NCBI RefSeq assembly: GCF_029504655.1
Contig: NZ_JAQFIL010000001.1
Location: forward strand, 5,151,001 to 5,215,000
Direction of reading: 5' to 3'
DNA length: 64,000 nt
From: Catalinimonas alkaloidigena
GTDB lineage: Bacteria; Bacteroidota; Bacteroidia; Cytophagales; Cyclobacteriaceae
Part shown: piece by piece, positions 53,241 to 61,419 of the stretch
Layout of the letters: each line of letters begins with the position of its first letter
Position numbering within the stretch: position 1 is the stretch's first letter
Program-made: the position numbers and the translations under genes
Notes under the pieces: model-generated
Databases searched by the model: none
Told to the model about the DNA's origin: nothing
Seen by the model: the letters and a program-made list of their open reading frames with translations, nothing else

Positions 53241-53607
53241 GATTATTCATTTTATAGTGAAAAAGTATTTAAAAGCACAAAAAGAGTTTGTACTTTTCTA
53301 TTATTTAATTATAAAAAAATGTTCTTCATTCGAAGTGGAACCAGGCTATTGGAAGGCTTATATTACTGAAAGAACCTAAGTATGAATTGTGAAGAGTTCT
53401 ATCAATTTTAGCCTTAGCTTAAGAATTATTGCTAACAAAGTTACTAATTAAATGCAGCAAATGAATGAGCATATCTTTACCTATTGCATAAGTAAGCTTG
53501 CTTATTATGCCCTAAAACAAAGGAGCGATAAACACATATTAAGCTTTTAAATCCGTATTGGAAATTTTTACTTTTATTCACAGTCTTGGTAACAAGTCAT
53601 CATCACT
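53241..53607. other. Non-coding gap with a bulged hairpin
   Basis: 367 AT-rich bases. It holds the promoter of the dehydrogenase at the left end. At 53486-53510 GCATAAGTAAGC pairs with GCTTATTATGC with one bulged G. No T-run follows on either strand. Nothing else recognised. Confidence 0.4.
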
Positions 53608-54093
53608 CTAATAGATTTCTGTTACCTCAATTTTCCATAAATTTTCCACATTGTCTTCTTCTTCATCGTGAACTAATCCTTTTAGCTTTACCGTTCCAGG
53701 TTTCATAGCTGTAGTAATCCTGCCCTCAGTATCTGAATCTATCTGAAAGGTCTCGTTGTTTACATTGACCTGCCAGTGATTTCCTTTTTGCTGTAACTCG
53801 CCTTGCAAAATTACTTCCGCACTTTTGGCTGAAAATCCATTATTCTTCACTTCTTTCTGGATTTTTTGCAAGGTAAGTTCATTGTCGGTAGCAAGCGTAA
53901 GATAAGCTTTGCCGTCATTGAGGCTTACTTTTACACTTTCCAGCCCATCCATTTTCTTGAGCCCACGCTCCAGACCATAGGCACACGGAGCACAGTCCAT
54001 TCCAAATACCTCCTGATCTACTTTGATCAACTGAGCCATTGAACTACTGAAGCTGAAAATGGTTAATGCTACTATTATTCCTATCTTTTTCAT
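53608..54093 (-). CDS. Exported heavy-metal-associated (HMA) domain protein
   Basis: 161 residues: signal peptide (about 1-20), HMA domain (21-95) with GMDCAPC (Cys34, Cys37), and a beta-rich C-terminal domain. A periplasmic Cu- or Hg-binding chaperone in a metal resistance operon. Follows the outer-membrane gene by 18 bases. Confidence 0.82.
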   Translation of the reverse strand: MKKIGIIVALTIFSFSSSMAQLIKVDQEVFGMDCAPCAYGLERGLKKMDGLESVKVSLNDGKAYLTLATDNELTLQKIQKEVKNNGFSAKSAEVILQGELQQKGNHWQVNVNNETFQIDSDTEGRITTAMKPGTVKLKGLVHDEEEDNVENLWKIEVTEIY

Positions 54094-54111
54094 ATTTTTG
54101 TTTATTTAATG

Positions 54112-54948
54112 TTATAACCAATAACTGATATTCATTGAAAGTCTGTATCGCTCTTTGGGGCTTTGCACTACATCCTGATAGACCGGAAATAAAGCTCCGA
54201 AGGATATACCCCAGGCTCCATAAAGCCCGAGGAATGAAGGCCCAATCATTACTTTTTTCCCTCTTTGGTCAACGGGAGTAAGCTGACCTTCAAGGGTATT
54301 AGCTCCCGGAAACTCCGCTAGTGATTCAACAAACATTCTCCAGTCCGGCTTTGGATAATCACCCATAAATATATTCGGCCGATAACCGACTACCAGACTT
54401 GCATAAGGAAGGTCACCCAACTGATCATTAGACTCTTTGAAGTAATACTGATAACCACCGCCTATCCAGGCGTACCAGATACGGGAAGCATAGCCGGTAG
54501 AGATCGCTCCGTGAATGGAGTTGCTTACATTGATCTCTCCTCGGGTTTTCTCCGTTGGTGCCGAAACACTTAAAATGGCGGTGGATTCAAAGCGTTTGCC
54601 AACGCCAAATGCATTAGAAAAGAAACGATACCAGACAGATGCTTCTATGTCCCCATTCGCTGGCATATTGCTGTTACCTCTTGTTCTGGGGGCTTCAGAC
54701 AGTCTGTTGATCATGGTGGGTGTTGTAATGTTGAGTTGCAGATCTTCAGTCACCCCATACGACCAGATGTATCTAAGCATAAAGGATTGATCATCTTCGG
54801 TGGCTAAGCTCATGGCTGCTGCATTAAAATCTACCCCTCCTTTCACCAATGTGGGGGTTTGTAAACCATAAAGCGGTCCGTGTCCCTGAGCTTTTACCTG
54901 AGAAATGACTATAATTGTTAGTAATGTTATAAAGATTGTTCTTTTCAT
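54112..54948 (-). CDS. Outer-membrane beta-barrel protein of the metal operon
   Basis: 278 residues from ATG 54948 (signal peptide ending QVKAQG); ATG 54957 is an alternative. Alternating aromatic beta-strands (FMLRYIWSYGVTEDLQLNIT, YRLSMNISYWL at the C-terminus) indicate a barrel of about 12 strands related to the transporter/MetA-pathway-of-phenol type. Probably a passive channel or copper-related outer-membrane protein. Same operon as the MerT-like gene, whose stop lies 10 bases upstream. Confidence 0.65.
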   Translation of the reverse strand: MKRTIFITLLTIIVISQVKAQGHGPLYGLQTPTLVKGGVDFNAAAMSLATEDDQSFMLRYIWSYGVTEDLQLNITTPTMINRLSEAPRTRGNSNMPANGDIEASVWYRFFSNAFGVGKRFESTAILSVSAPTEKTRGEINVSNSIHGAISTGYASRIWYAWIGGGYQYYFKESNDQLGDLPYASLVVGYRPNIFMGDYPKPDWRMFVESLAEFPGANTLEGQLTPVDQRGKKVMIGPSFLGLYGAWGISFGALFPVYQDVVQSPKERYRLSMNISYWL

Positions 54949-54958
54949 CGTATGCATT

Positions 54959-55363
54959 TCACATTCCTAAAAGTTGTTGAAGCGGAAGCAATAGATAAGC
55001 AGAGAATAATCCGAGTATGTATAGCCCAAATGAAACCCAAAGAATCACTTTGCTCCATCGGGCGGCTGTATCACATGGTGTTTCATTGCCATATTCGTCA
55101 ATTTTACATACCTGATTATTCTTACGTCCATAAAACAGCCAAAAGTTAAATCCGATCAATATTCCGGCTCCTAGAAAAGTCCATTCCTTGTACTTGCTCA
55201 GCCAAATCAATGCCGGAAAGTCCGAAACTAATCCTGCCACTACCGCTCCCATACCAACAGCCACCAGTAATGATGGAAGGGCACAGCACAGCAAGGTAGA
55301 TACTGATGTAAATAAGGAAGCTATGCTGACGAAATCCTGCTTTAATGATTTTAAGACTTCCAT
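54959..55363 (-). CDS. MerT/MerC-like membrane metal transporter
   Basis: 134 residues from ATG 55363; the longer frame is a shadow of the Cys-rich gene. Three membrane helices, the first with a vicinal cysteine pair (STLLCCALPSLLVAVGMGAV), as in MerT/MerC mercuric ion transporters. A second pair of cysteines lies in the loop (VCKIDEYGNETPC). Likely imports or moves Hg or another soft metal. Confidence 0.72.
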   Translation of the reverse strand: MEVLKSLKQDFVSIASLFTSVSTLLCCALPSLLVAVGMGAVVAGLVSDFPALIWLSKYKEWTFLGAGILIGFNFWLFYGRKNNQVCKIDEYGNETPCDTAARWSKVILWVSFGLYILGLFSAYLLLPLQQLLGM

Positions 55364-55367
55364 AAGA

Positions 55368-55694
55368 TTATGCCGCCATTTTAGCACAACTTTCTGCGCA
55401 GGCTGCACATTTTTCTGCACACTGCTTGCACACTTCACTGTCAAATTTGCCGCACTCTTCTGCACACGCCTTGCAAAGATCCGCGCAAATAGCACATACC
55501 CTGCGGGCGTAATCGGACTGGGAGGCCAACATCTGTGTACATGCCGTACAAAGGGCAATACAATCCAGGCAAAGCTGGTGGCACTTTTTCATGTCCGGCT
55601 CGCCTAAGTGCTGATCCAGACAGATGCGTGCTGCGGTGATACATTCGTTACAATTGTCAATGCATTGTTGTAAATCATTACTCAATGGTTTCAT
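55368..55694 (-). CDS. Cys-rich four-helix-bundle copper-binding protein (Csp-like)
   Basis: 108 residues with 19 cysteines, mostly in CxxxC and CxxC spacing inside helices (CIDNCNEC, CLDCIALCTAC, CKQCAEKCAACAESC). This is the pattern of Csp copper-storage proteins and DUF326 repeats, where cysteines line the core of a four-helix bundle and bind many Cu(I). Cytosolic, no signal peptide. Confidence 0.88.
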   Translation of the reverse strand: MKPLSNDLQQCIDNCNECITAARICLDQHLGEPDMKKCHQLCLDCIALCTACTQMLASQSDYARRVCAICADLCKACAEECGKFDSEVCKQCAEKCAACAESCAKMAA

Positions 55695-55774
55695 AATTTT
55701 TGTGATTTAAATGAATTCCCTTGCCTGCACGGCAGCAAGGGGAAAATATAATGTAAGCCGTGCCTTACTTGTTT

Positions 55775-56044
55775 TTACCCTTGTCCTATACCCGCTTTGA
55801 TCAGCTCTTCTTTAGAAATCCCCTGATTTTCACAGCAGGATAAAAGTGAGCCATTCACAGCAATAGCAGGTACTTTTTTGATTCCATATTCTTCCAGCTT
55901 GCTCAGACAGGTTTTGTCCTCACACTGTTTTACCAAATCATAAATTGTGATCTCACATTGCTCACATGCCAAATCTTTCACTATTTGAACTACCGGATCG
56001 CAAACAGGGCAGTTTGCTGTAAATATTTCTACTTGTCTTTTCAT
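55775..56044 (-). CDS. Thioredoxin/glutaredoxin-fold protein with extra cysteines
   Basis: 89 residues. CPVC (Cys12, Cys15) at the active-site place, KVPAIAVNG with the cis-Pro, and further cysteine pairs (CEQC, CC). Small redox proteins of this kind accompany Hg and As resistance genes and may deliver or reduce the metal. Confidence 0.8.
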   Translation of the reverse strand: MKRQVEIFTANCPVCDPVVQIVKDLACEQCEITIYDLVKQCEDKTCLSKLEEYGIKKVPAIAVNGSLLSCCENQGISKEELIKAGIGQG

Positions 56045-56267
56045 CTTTACCTCCTTTTAAAATGTACAGTTTTATATGTTTGAGGGTCTCTCTGGATAAG
56101 AACAATTCAAAGGTAAGTTCAGGGAGGGGGTGGTAGCCAAGTGAATAAGGCTAGAAAATTTGATTTATTTTTTTTGTAAGGATAAAGGTTAGTATAGGAA
56201 GCACGGAAATGGCTAAAAATGGAGAAAGATCGATATTTGTGAAGGGTTCATGAATAAGAAAACTGAA

Positions 56268-56639
56268 TTATTCCTTCTCTTGGCCATTATCTGAGCCTAT
56301 GCGCTGTTTTAATTTAGCAATCTCATTCATCATAGTGGTAAGATTGTCCAATTCTAGATTAGGAAATTGTTGACGGATAAATTCTATACGGTCTTCATTA
56401 CCACAATTGCCCGGACAGGCTTCTACGGTTTCGGATATTTTAATGGCTAATGCTTTGCGGTAGGCTTCATCCAGTAATAAATAATGGGCTTTGTCCAACC
56501 CTTTTTGGGCTGCTTTGAACTGTATCAAAATTTTTTCCGGATCTTTTCCTTCATCCAGCATTTTTATCAGACCATCTACCTGGCCTTTGATACTTTGCAG
56601 GCGGGTTTTTATATCCTTTGTTAGGTCTTTGGGTATCAT
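56268..56639 (-). CDS. CsoR/RcnR-family metal-sensing repressor, atypical ligands
   Basis: 123 residues. The first helices read LTKDIKTRLQSIKGQVDGLI as in CsoR. The usual first ligand Cys in helix 2 is absent (GKDPEKILIQF); candidates remaining are His52 and the C-terminal CPGNC (Cys75, Cys79). It may sense a different metal or sulfane species. It should control the genes downstream (55775 onward) or the reductase. Confidence 0.8.
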   Translation of the reverse strand: MIPKDLTKDIKTRLQSIKGQVDGLIKMLDEGKDPEKILIQFKAAQKGLDKAHYLLLDEAYRKALAIKISETVEACPGNCGNEDRIEFIRQQFPNLELDNLTTMMNEIAKLKQRIGSDNGQEKE

Positions 56640-56716
56640 AATACTTCGCTTTTTGTTAAAGGTACGTTTCCTTCCGGGGTGGTAAACAACAAATTTTGTG
56701 GTTTTTCTAATTTCAA

Positions 56717-58060
56717 TTAAACCATTGACCCGATATCCGATCCCATGGAGGGATAGGAATAAACCATGTTTCGTATATCAGATACTTTAAGTTTTCCACG
56801 AATGGCCATCGCAAAAAGGTTGATCATTTCCTCTGCATGAGGCCCGATGATGTGTGCTCCTAAAATGTATCCTTCTTTGTCAGAAATGACTTTATAAGCA
56901 TAGGTTGATTCATTGATCCGTTTGGCATTGTACCACTTTGATGCAGAGCCGCCTTTTACCTGATATTCAACGCCTGACTCTTTTGCCTGTTCTTCCGTCA
57001 TGCCAACCGCAGCAAGTGTGGGTAAGGTAAAGACTGCGCTCGGCATTTCCGTATAGTCAGGCTTTTTGGAATTTCCCCGGATAATATTGGCTGCCACTGC
57101 ATGACCTTCCAATACGGCCACTGGGGTTAGATTAAGCCCCTTGCTAGCAGCCGCATCACCTGCTGCGTACACCCGCTCATTTATTACACTTTGTAGGTAT
57201 TCATTTACTTCAATTCCTTTCTTTCCGTAGGAAATATTAGCTTTTTCCAGATTAAGGCTATCCAGTTCCGGTACTCTACCGGCTGCATTCACTACCAAAT
57301 CCGTTTGTATGGTTTTTTCACCATCTTTTGCTTGAGCCTTTACCGTATACCCTTTATCTACTTTTTCAATGGCTACCACTTCTGACTCTAGATGCAAGGC
57401 AATCCCCAATTCTTCGGTAGCTTTCACAAGGTGTTTCACAATATCGGGTTCAAAGTTTTCCAAAGGCAGCTTCCCTCTATGCAGGATAGTAACCTTGCTA
57501 CCTGCTCTGGCAGCCAGATGGGCAAATTCCATAGCTATATATCCACCTCCGATAAACGTAATATATTTGGGAAGTCGTTCTAAATCTAAAAAGCAAGTGC
57601 TGTCTATCGAAAGATCACCTCCGGGAATGCCTGGTATTGCAGGTCTTGCTCCCGTTGCAATGACTATTTTCTCAGCTTGAAGCAAATCTTCCCCGATGCG
57701 TACCGTGTTTTCCGACTCAAAGCTGGCTGATCCATGATACATTTCTACACCCGCTTTTTCATAGCCCTTCTCCACGCCTTTAGGCATTTTGGAGACAAAC
57801 TCATTTTTGTAAGCTATCAAATCCTTCCAATTGATGGAGATATCCCCTTCAATACCGATTCCTTTCATTTTATTGGCCCGGTCAATGATCTCAGCAGTTC
57901 CTACCAATATTTTCTTGGGGTCACAGCCACGCAAAGCACAGGTGCCTCCATAAGGGCGGGAATCGGTTATGGCAGTTTTTAGTCCTTTTTTGGCGCATTT
58001 ATTGGCAATGGTCATCCCCGCCATGCCTGATCCGATTATTATTACATCGTATTTTTTCAT
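56717..58060 (-). CDS. Pyridine nucleotide-disulfide oxidoreductase, MerA-related
   Basis: 447 residues from ATG 58060. FAD motif GSGMAGMT, redox pair in GGTCALRGCDPKK, NAD(P)H motif GGGYIAMEFA, second FAD motif YAAGDAA, C-terminal dimerisation domain. It has neither the N-terminal HMA domain nor the C-terminal Cys pair of true mercuric reductase, so Hg(II) reduction is doubtful; a related disulfide or quinone reductase is more likely. The start overlaps the GDCCVxC gene stop (ATGA). Confidence 0.85.
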   Translation of the reverse strand: MKKYDVIIIGSGMAGMTIANKCAKKGLKTAITDSRPYGGTCALRGCDPKKILVGTAEIIDRANKMKGIGIEGDISINWKDLIAYKNEFVSKMPKGVEKGYEKAGVEMYHGSASFESENTVRIGEDLLQAEKIVIATGARPAIPGIPGGDLSIDSTCFLDLERLPKYITFIGGGYIAMEFAHLAARAGSKVTILHRGKLPLENFEPDIVKHLVKATEELGIALHLESEVVAIEKVDKGYTVKAQAKDGEKTIQTDLVVNAAGRVPELDSLNLEKANISYGKKGIEVNEYLQSVINERVYAAGDAAASKGLNLTPVAVLEGHAVAANIIRGNSKKPDYTEMPSAVFTLPTLAAVGMTEEQAKESGVEYQVKGGSASKWYNAKRINESTYAYKVISDKEGYILGAHIIGPHAEEMINLFAMAIRGKLKVSDIRNMVYSYPSMGSDIGSMV

Positions 58061-58278
58061 CCGCAACAATTGTTTTTACTGCCTTCCTGAATAGGTGGGC
58101 AAGCGATTGTACCATAGGAACAGTAAACACAGCAATCTCCATCTTCAGGCCTGATTACTTCTTTACAATTTTCACATTCGTAGAAATACTGACATGCATC
58201 TGTGGGCATGGTTTCCTCTTTCTCGTGTCCACAGTAGGGACAGGTAATAATGGATTGTAAAATGATTTCTTTCTCCAT
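58057..58278 (-). CDS. GDCCVxC-domain protein
   Basis: 73 residues. Signature GDCCVYCSYG (about 47-56), preceded by CPYC and CENC pairs; ends NNCCG. This matches the family named GDCCVxC domain (seleno)protein; here the seleno-position is an ordinary Cys. Role unknown, usually found in Hg operons. Starts one base after the MerTP stop. Confidence 0.85.
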   Translation of the reverse strand: MEKEIILQSIITCPYCGHEKEETMPTDACQYFYECENCKEVIRPEDGDCCVYCSYGTIACPPIQEGSKNNCCG

Positions 58279-58279
58279 G

Positions 58280-58924
58280 CTAATTCTCGTTAGGTTTGTC
58301 AACTACTTTGTATCCGGTCTTATTAATTGCTTCTACAATCTGTTCCTCTTTTACTTTTTCAGGGTCATACTTAACTACTGCATTCTCATTTTCATAAGAG
58401 GCTTTTACTTCCTGAACTCCTTCTAATTTGCCAACCTCATTGTTGACATGAGACTCGCATCCCGAGCAAGTCATTCCTTTTATCTTGAAAGCTGCTTGTT
58501 TGACATCTGACGGCTGTTCGTCAACTACTGAACTTGAACTATCCGAATCAGGATAAAAAATTTGTGAGTAACTAGGAAAGGCGAGCATTAACCCTACAAA
58601 AACGGTGACAATGCCAAGAAATCTCTTTGATTGCCAAAATGAAGGTTTCTCATCTTCCTCACAGGCACATTCAATGCCTTCTTTTGTCCATGGTTTTAAT
58701 TTCTGATACCAGGCAAAAGCCAAAACCCCAATTGTCAGTGCTATTAAATAGGGTCTGAATGGCTCCATCCATGAAAAGGTGGCGGCAATACCGCTGATAC
58801 CTGCTAGCAATGAAAAAACAGGAGTAATGCAACATAATGAAGCTATAATTGCTGCGAATAATCCAGCACCAGCGCTTTTAGTTGATAAATCTGTCTGTTT
58901 GGAATGTTGGTTACTTGTATTCAT
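58280..58924 (-). CDS. merTP: MerTP-type mercuric ion transporter fused to an HMA domain
   Basis: 214 residues. MerT part: membrane helices with Cys31-Cys32 (IASLCCITPVFSLLAGISG) and Cys86/Cys88 (IECACEE); then an exported MerP-like HMA domain with GMTCSGC (Cys153, Cys156). It takes up Hg(II) from the periplasm and delivers it to the cytosol. Its start overlaps the ArsR gene stop (ATGA). Confidence 0.9.
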   Translation of the reverse strand: MNTSNQHSKQTDLSTKSAGAGLFAAIIASLCCITPVFSLLAGISGIAATFSWMEPFRPYLIALTIGVLAFAWYQKLKPWTKEGIECACEEDEKPSFWQSKRFLGIVTVFVGLMLAFPSYSQIFYPDSDSSSSVVDEQPSDVKQAAFKIKGMTCSGCESHVNNEVGKLEGVQEVKASYENENAVVKYDPEKVKEEQIVEAINKTGYKVVDKPNEN

Positions 58925-59295
58925 GATGCAGTAGATTTTTGTTCACTTAGAGCAAGACTTTTTAAAATTGGGTTGATTACCTTCAGGTTTTCTTCATGAA
59001 GTGAATAGAAAACCGTTTGCCCCACCTTCTCACTGGTTACAAGACCTCCTTCTCTCAATTTCTTTAAATGTTGGGAAATGGCAGGCACGGTCATTTCCAA
59101 AATGTCACTCAGGTCACAGGGACATAGCTTTAATTCCCTGCTGAGTAGGTAAAGGATTTTAAGCCTGACCTCATTGCCCGATAAGCTCAAGGCATTGGCA
59201 ACACTTGCGATTGATGGCTTCACACGGTCTATTTCGATTTTACATTGCTGGATCTGCTCAACATCTGCAAAAACACGAATACACGATTTACTCAT
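58921..59295 (-). CDS. ArsR-family metalloregulatory repressor
   Basis: 124 residues. Winged helix with LCPCDLSDILEMTVPAISQH: Cys-Pro-Cys on the recognition-helix side is the As/Hg-type sensor site. Additional N-terminal cysteines (SCIRV, QQCKIE). It heads the mer-like operon and is likely autoregulated through the two dyads just upstream. Confidence 0.92.
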   Translation of the reverse strand: MSKSCIRVFADVEQIQQCKIEIDRVKPSIASVANALSLSGNEVRLKILYLLSRELKLCPCDLSDILEMTVPAISQHLKKLREGGLVTSEKVGQTVFYSLHEENLKVINPILKSLALSEQKSTAS

Positions 59296-59306
59296 ATCTC
59301 TTAATA

Positions 59307-59364
59307 TTTAAGCAACTACTTAAATAACGAAGATAAGAGATTAAAGTTTAAGCAAATGCTTAAA
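59307..59364. promoter_or_regulatory. Two palindromic ArsR-type operators
   Basis: TTTAAGCAACTACTTAAA (59307-59324, one mismatch) and TTTAAGCAAATGCTTAAA (59347-59364, perfect) share the same half-site with a 2-bp centre and lie 40 bp apart, 12 bases upstream of the arsR start. The spacing and AT-rich dyad form match ArsR/SmtB operators. Confidence 0.75.
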
Positions 59365-59368
59365 TACT

Positions 59369-59699
59369 TTAATGCGCTCTCGGTGCGTACATAATGATTA
59401 ACATACCAAGAAGGGCGATTATCCCACCAATAATGTCATACCGATCCGGAATAATACCATCTACTTTCCATCCCCACAGTATGGCCATGATTATGAAGAT
59501 TCCACCATAAGCCGCATAAACACGGCCGAAATTAGCAGGTTGCCAGGTAGCAACTACACCATAACCAATGAGGATTAGGCTTCCAATAGCACCAACCCAC
59601 CACGATTTGTTTTCCCTTAAGGCAGATCAAATAGCCCCCGCCTATCTCACAAAGTCCTGCCAGAATAAATAAGAAAATAGACTTTAAGATTGCAATCAT
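59369..59699 (-). pseudogene. YnfA-family membrane protein with a frameshift
   Basis: Starts ATG 59699: MIAILKSIFLFILAGLCEIG then GGYLIC, and shifts frame near 59620 into [20 protein letters not shown], continuing [20 protein letters not shown] to APRAH and TAA at 59369. Together this is a full-length YnfA family protein (small four-helix transporter-like) missing about three residues at the shift. The region just after the break is intact, so the loss is recent or a sequencing error. Confidence 0.75.
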
Positions 59700-59959
59700 A
59701 AAGAAATATAGTAACCTGAACTTAAAAACAAAAAGTGTAAGAAGCGTAAAAATATCCTAGCGGGCTTTCCTAAAAGCCTCGTATAAGCATCTAGCAATAC
59801 ACTTTCTTCCACGACTTTGGAGGCTTTCTCCACATTGTATGAGAGTTTGCGATGGTAGAGCTTGTGGGTATGCCCAAATAGAGTGATGGATTTTGAGTTT
59901 GGTGGTGATACCTTGTGAGTATCAATTGCTAGTAGCGAGAAAGTGAAGCATAATTCAAG
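59696..59959 (-). pseudogene. Start-less remnant of an unidentified gene
   Basis: An open frame of 87 codons with no Met, ending at a TGA that overlaps the YnfA start. Protein-like text: IDTHKVSPPNSKSITLFGH, THKLYHRKLSYNVEKASKVV, EESVLLDAYTRLLGKPARIF. A stop lies just upstream and a coding-like segment (AKAILRLDLNYASL) in another frame. Not assigned. It fills most of the 318-base gap 59700-60018. Confidence 0.35.
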
Positions 59960-60018
59960 TCAAGCCGAAGGATTGCTTTGGCCTGACTCTTTTCTAAAAC
60001 CTCCTCCTATATTATTTT

Positions 60019-60363
60019 CTACTGCCCAATCCATTCCTTTGCTTCTTCTTTTTCTTCCAGATCAAAGTAACGGATCTCTGCATCGGTAAACGGTTTCATG
60101 AATTGAGTGATCCAATCCTGCCATTTCTTTTCGCCTACCATTGCAATTTTTTCATAATCACTGGCATGGGACATATCCATTTTTAAATCCTTCCAGAACG
60201 CATTGAATTTCCATCCGGAAAAATTCTCCATCTCAAAGTACCACCGTACTTTTTGTTCACGATTCACAATATTATGAATCAGCGGATGTATTTTCTGGAT
60301 ATCCGTTTTTGTCAGGTTATCCTCAGCCCTGGTGGCTATTATATTGTTTTTTGGTGAATTCAA
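60019..60363 (-). CDS. SpoIIAA-like (STAS-related) protein
   Basis: 114 residues. The C-terminal segment EKIAMVGEKKWQDWITQFMK, then PFTDAEIRYFD, is typical of the SpoIIAA-like family (PF11964). The N-terminus is within the usual length (about 120). A broken second copy lies at 61286-61413. Function of the family is unclear. Confidence 0.75.
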   Translation of the reverse strand: MNSPKNNIIATRAEDNLTKTDIQKIHPLIHNIVNREQKVRWYFEMENFSGWKFNAFWKDLKMDMSHASDYEKIAMVGEKKWQDWITQFMKPFTDAEIRYFDLEEKEEAKEWIGQ

Positions 60364-60393
60364 GTATCTGTAGCATAGTGGTCAATAGTTAAG

Positions 60394-60567
60394 TTATAAT
60401 TTTCTTTTTTTCATTTCAGCTTTCGCAATTGCCCGGTCTATGGCTTCTGCCTTTGTGCATTTATCATGGACGTAGAATTCTTCGGCATATTTTAAAGCCA
60501 GCTTCCTGATATCCTCATCCAATGCATTGAGACGGTGCTTATAGTCGTTGAATAAGTGCTCTGTCAT
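60394..60567 (-). CDS. Small basic helical protein
   Basis: 57 residues: ATG at 60567-60565, TAA at 60396-60394. MTEHLFNDYKHRLNALDEDI onward, all helix, ending EMKKRKL. It lies between SpoIIAA-like and CDF genes on the same strand with coding-like composition. No family recognised. Confidence 0.5.
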   Translation of the reverse strand: MTEHLFNDYKHRLNALDEDIRKLALKYAEEFYVHDKCTKAEAIDRAIAKAEMKKRKL

Positions 60568-60633
60568 TTTTATTACTTCAAATTTAAAATGCCCGACTTG
60601 CTACTCTATTGTCTTGCTTTACCGCAAACTTTC

Positions 60634-61275
60634 TTATTTGCTTGGATCATATGAAATCTTTCTTCCATTCTGGAAAGCTTCCCATCCTTCTTTAAGAGCA
60701 TAGGGTACAATTAGAAAGGCCGCAACGGGATCGGCCCACCACCAATCTAAATAGCGAACAACAAGCAAACCACTCAATACCGCAATGGTTTGATAAAGGC
60801 ATACAAAGGTATCCTTGGAATCTGCAATAAGCTCTTTGCTATCCAGCTTTTTGCCATAGCGGTATTTGTACCAAATGAGAATAGGATTTACTACAAGGGA
60901 AATGACAAGTATAATTACTCCTGTTGTACTCCATGAAGGAGTTTTCTGAGCTAATAGCTTTGAAATAGAATCGTAGGTAATAAACAAACTCACCAGTAAA
61001 AAGGAAGAGGCAATAACAAAAAAGGTTATCTTTTCCCGCTTCCGCACCTGTTGTTCCTTAATGTCTTTTATTTCTCCGTGCAAGCGCCACCACAATGTAC
61101 TTGCCGATACCACTTCAATTACACTGTCTAATCCCCAACCGATTAAAGCAGCACTGCCAGAAGTGAAACCTGCGATCAGAGATACTATTACTTCAATCGT
61201 ATCATAAATGATATTGTAAACCTGAACTTTACGAGCTTTTTTGAGGTATTTTTCCCTTTGCTTCTCCATATACAT
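60634..61275 (-). CDS. Cation diffusion facilitator family transporter
   Basis: 213 residues. Helix pattern of a CDF membrane domain without the cytosolic C-terminal domain: GSAALIGWGLDSVIEVVSAS, where Asp is a helix-2 metal ligand, and ELIADSKDTFVCLYQTIAVL with the second site in helix 5. Likely exports Zn, Co or Cd. The ATG two codons in (61269) is an equal alternative. Confidence 0.82.
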   Translation of the reverse strand: MYMEKQREKYLKKARKVQVYNIIYDTIEVIVSLIAGFTSGSAALIGWGLDSVIEVVSASTLWWRLHGEIKDIKEQQVRKREKITFFVIASSFLLVSLFITYDSISKLLAQKTPSWSTTGVIILVISLVVNPILIWYKYRYGKKLDSKELIADSKDTFVCLYQTIAVLSGLLVVRYLDWWWADPVAAFLIVPYALKEGWEAFQNGRKISYDPSK

Positions 61276-61285
61276 TTAGTTGATA

Positions 61286-61413
61286 TTATTTCATTTTCTT
61301 ATTTTTCCAGAATTTATCAAAACACCGAATCTCAGTATCGCTCATAAAGTCTTGCCATCTTTTTCGCCAACAATAGCAGCTTCTTTAAGGTAAAGTTTTC
61401 CTTTAACAGGCAT
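61286..61413 (-). pseudogene. Broken second copy of the SpoIIAA-like gene
   Basis: From ATG 61413: MPVKGKLYLKEAAIVGEKDG, then the frame shifts by one base to WQDFMSDTEIRCFDKFWKNK, ending TAA at 61286. It matches IAMVGEKKWQDW...DAEIRYFD of the intact gene at 60019-60363, so it is a decayed paralogue. Confidence 0.6.
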
Positions 61414-61419
61414 GCATTT

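Noticed and set aside
56717..58060. Calling the flavoprotein merA
   Set aside because: No N-terminal HMA domain and no C-terminal cysteine pair, both expected in mercuric reductase.
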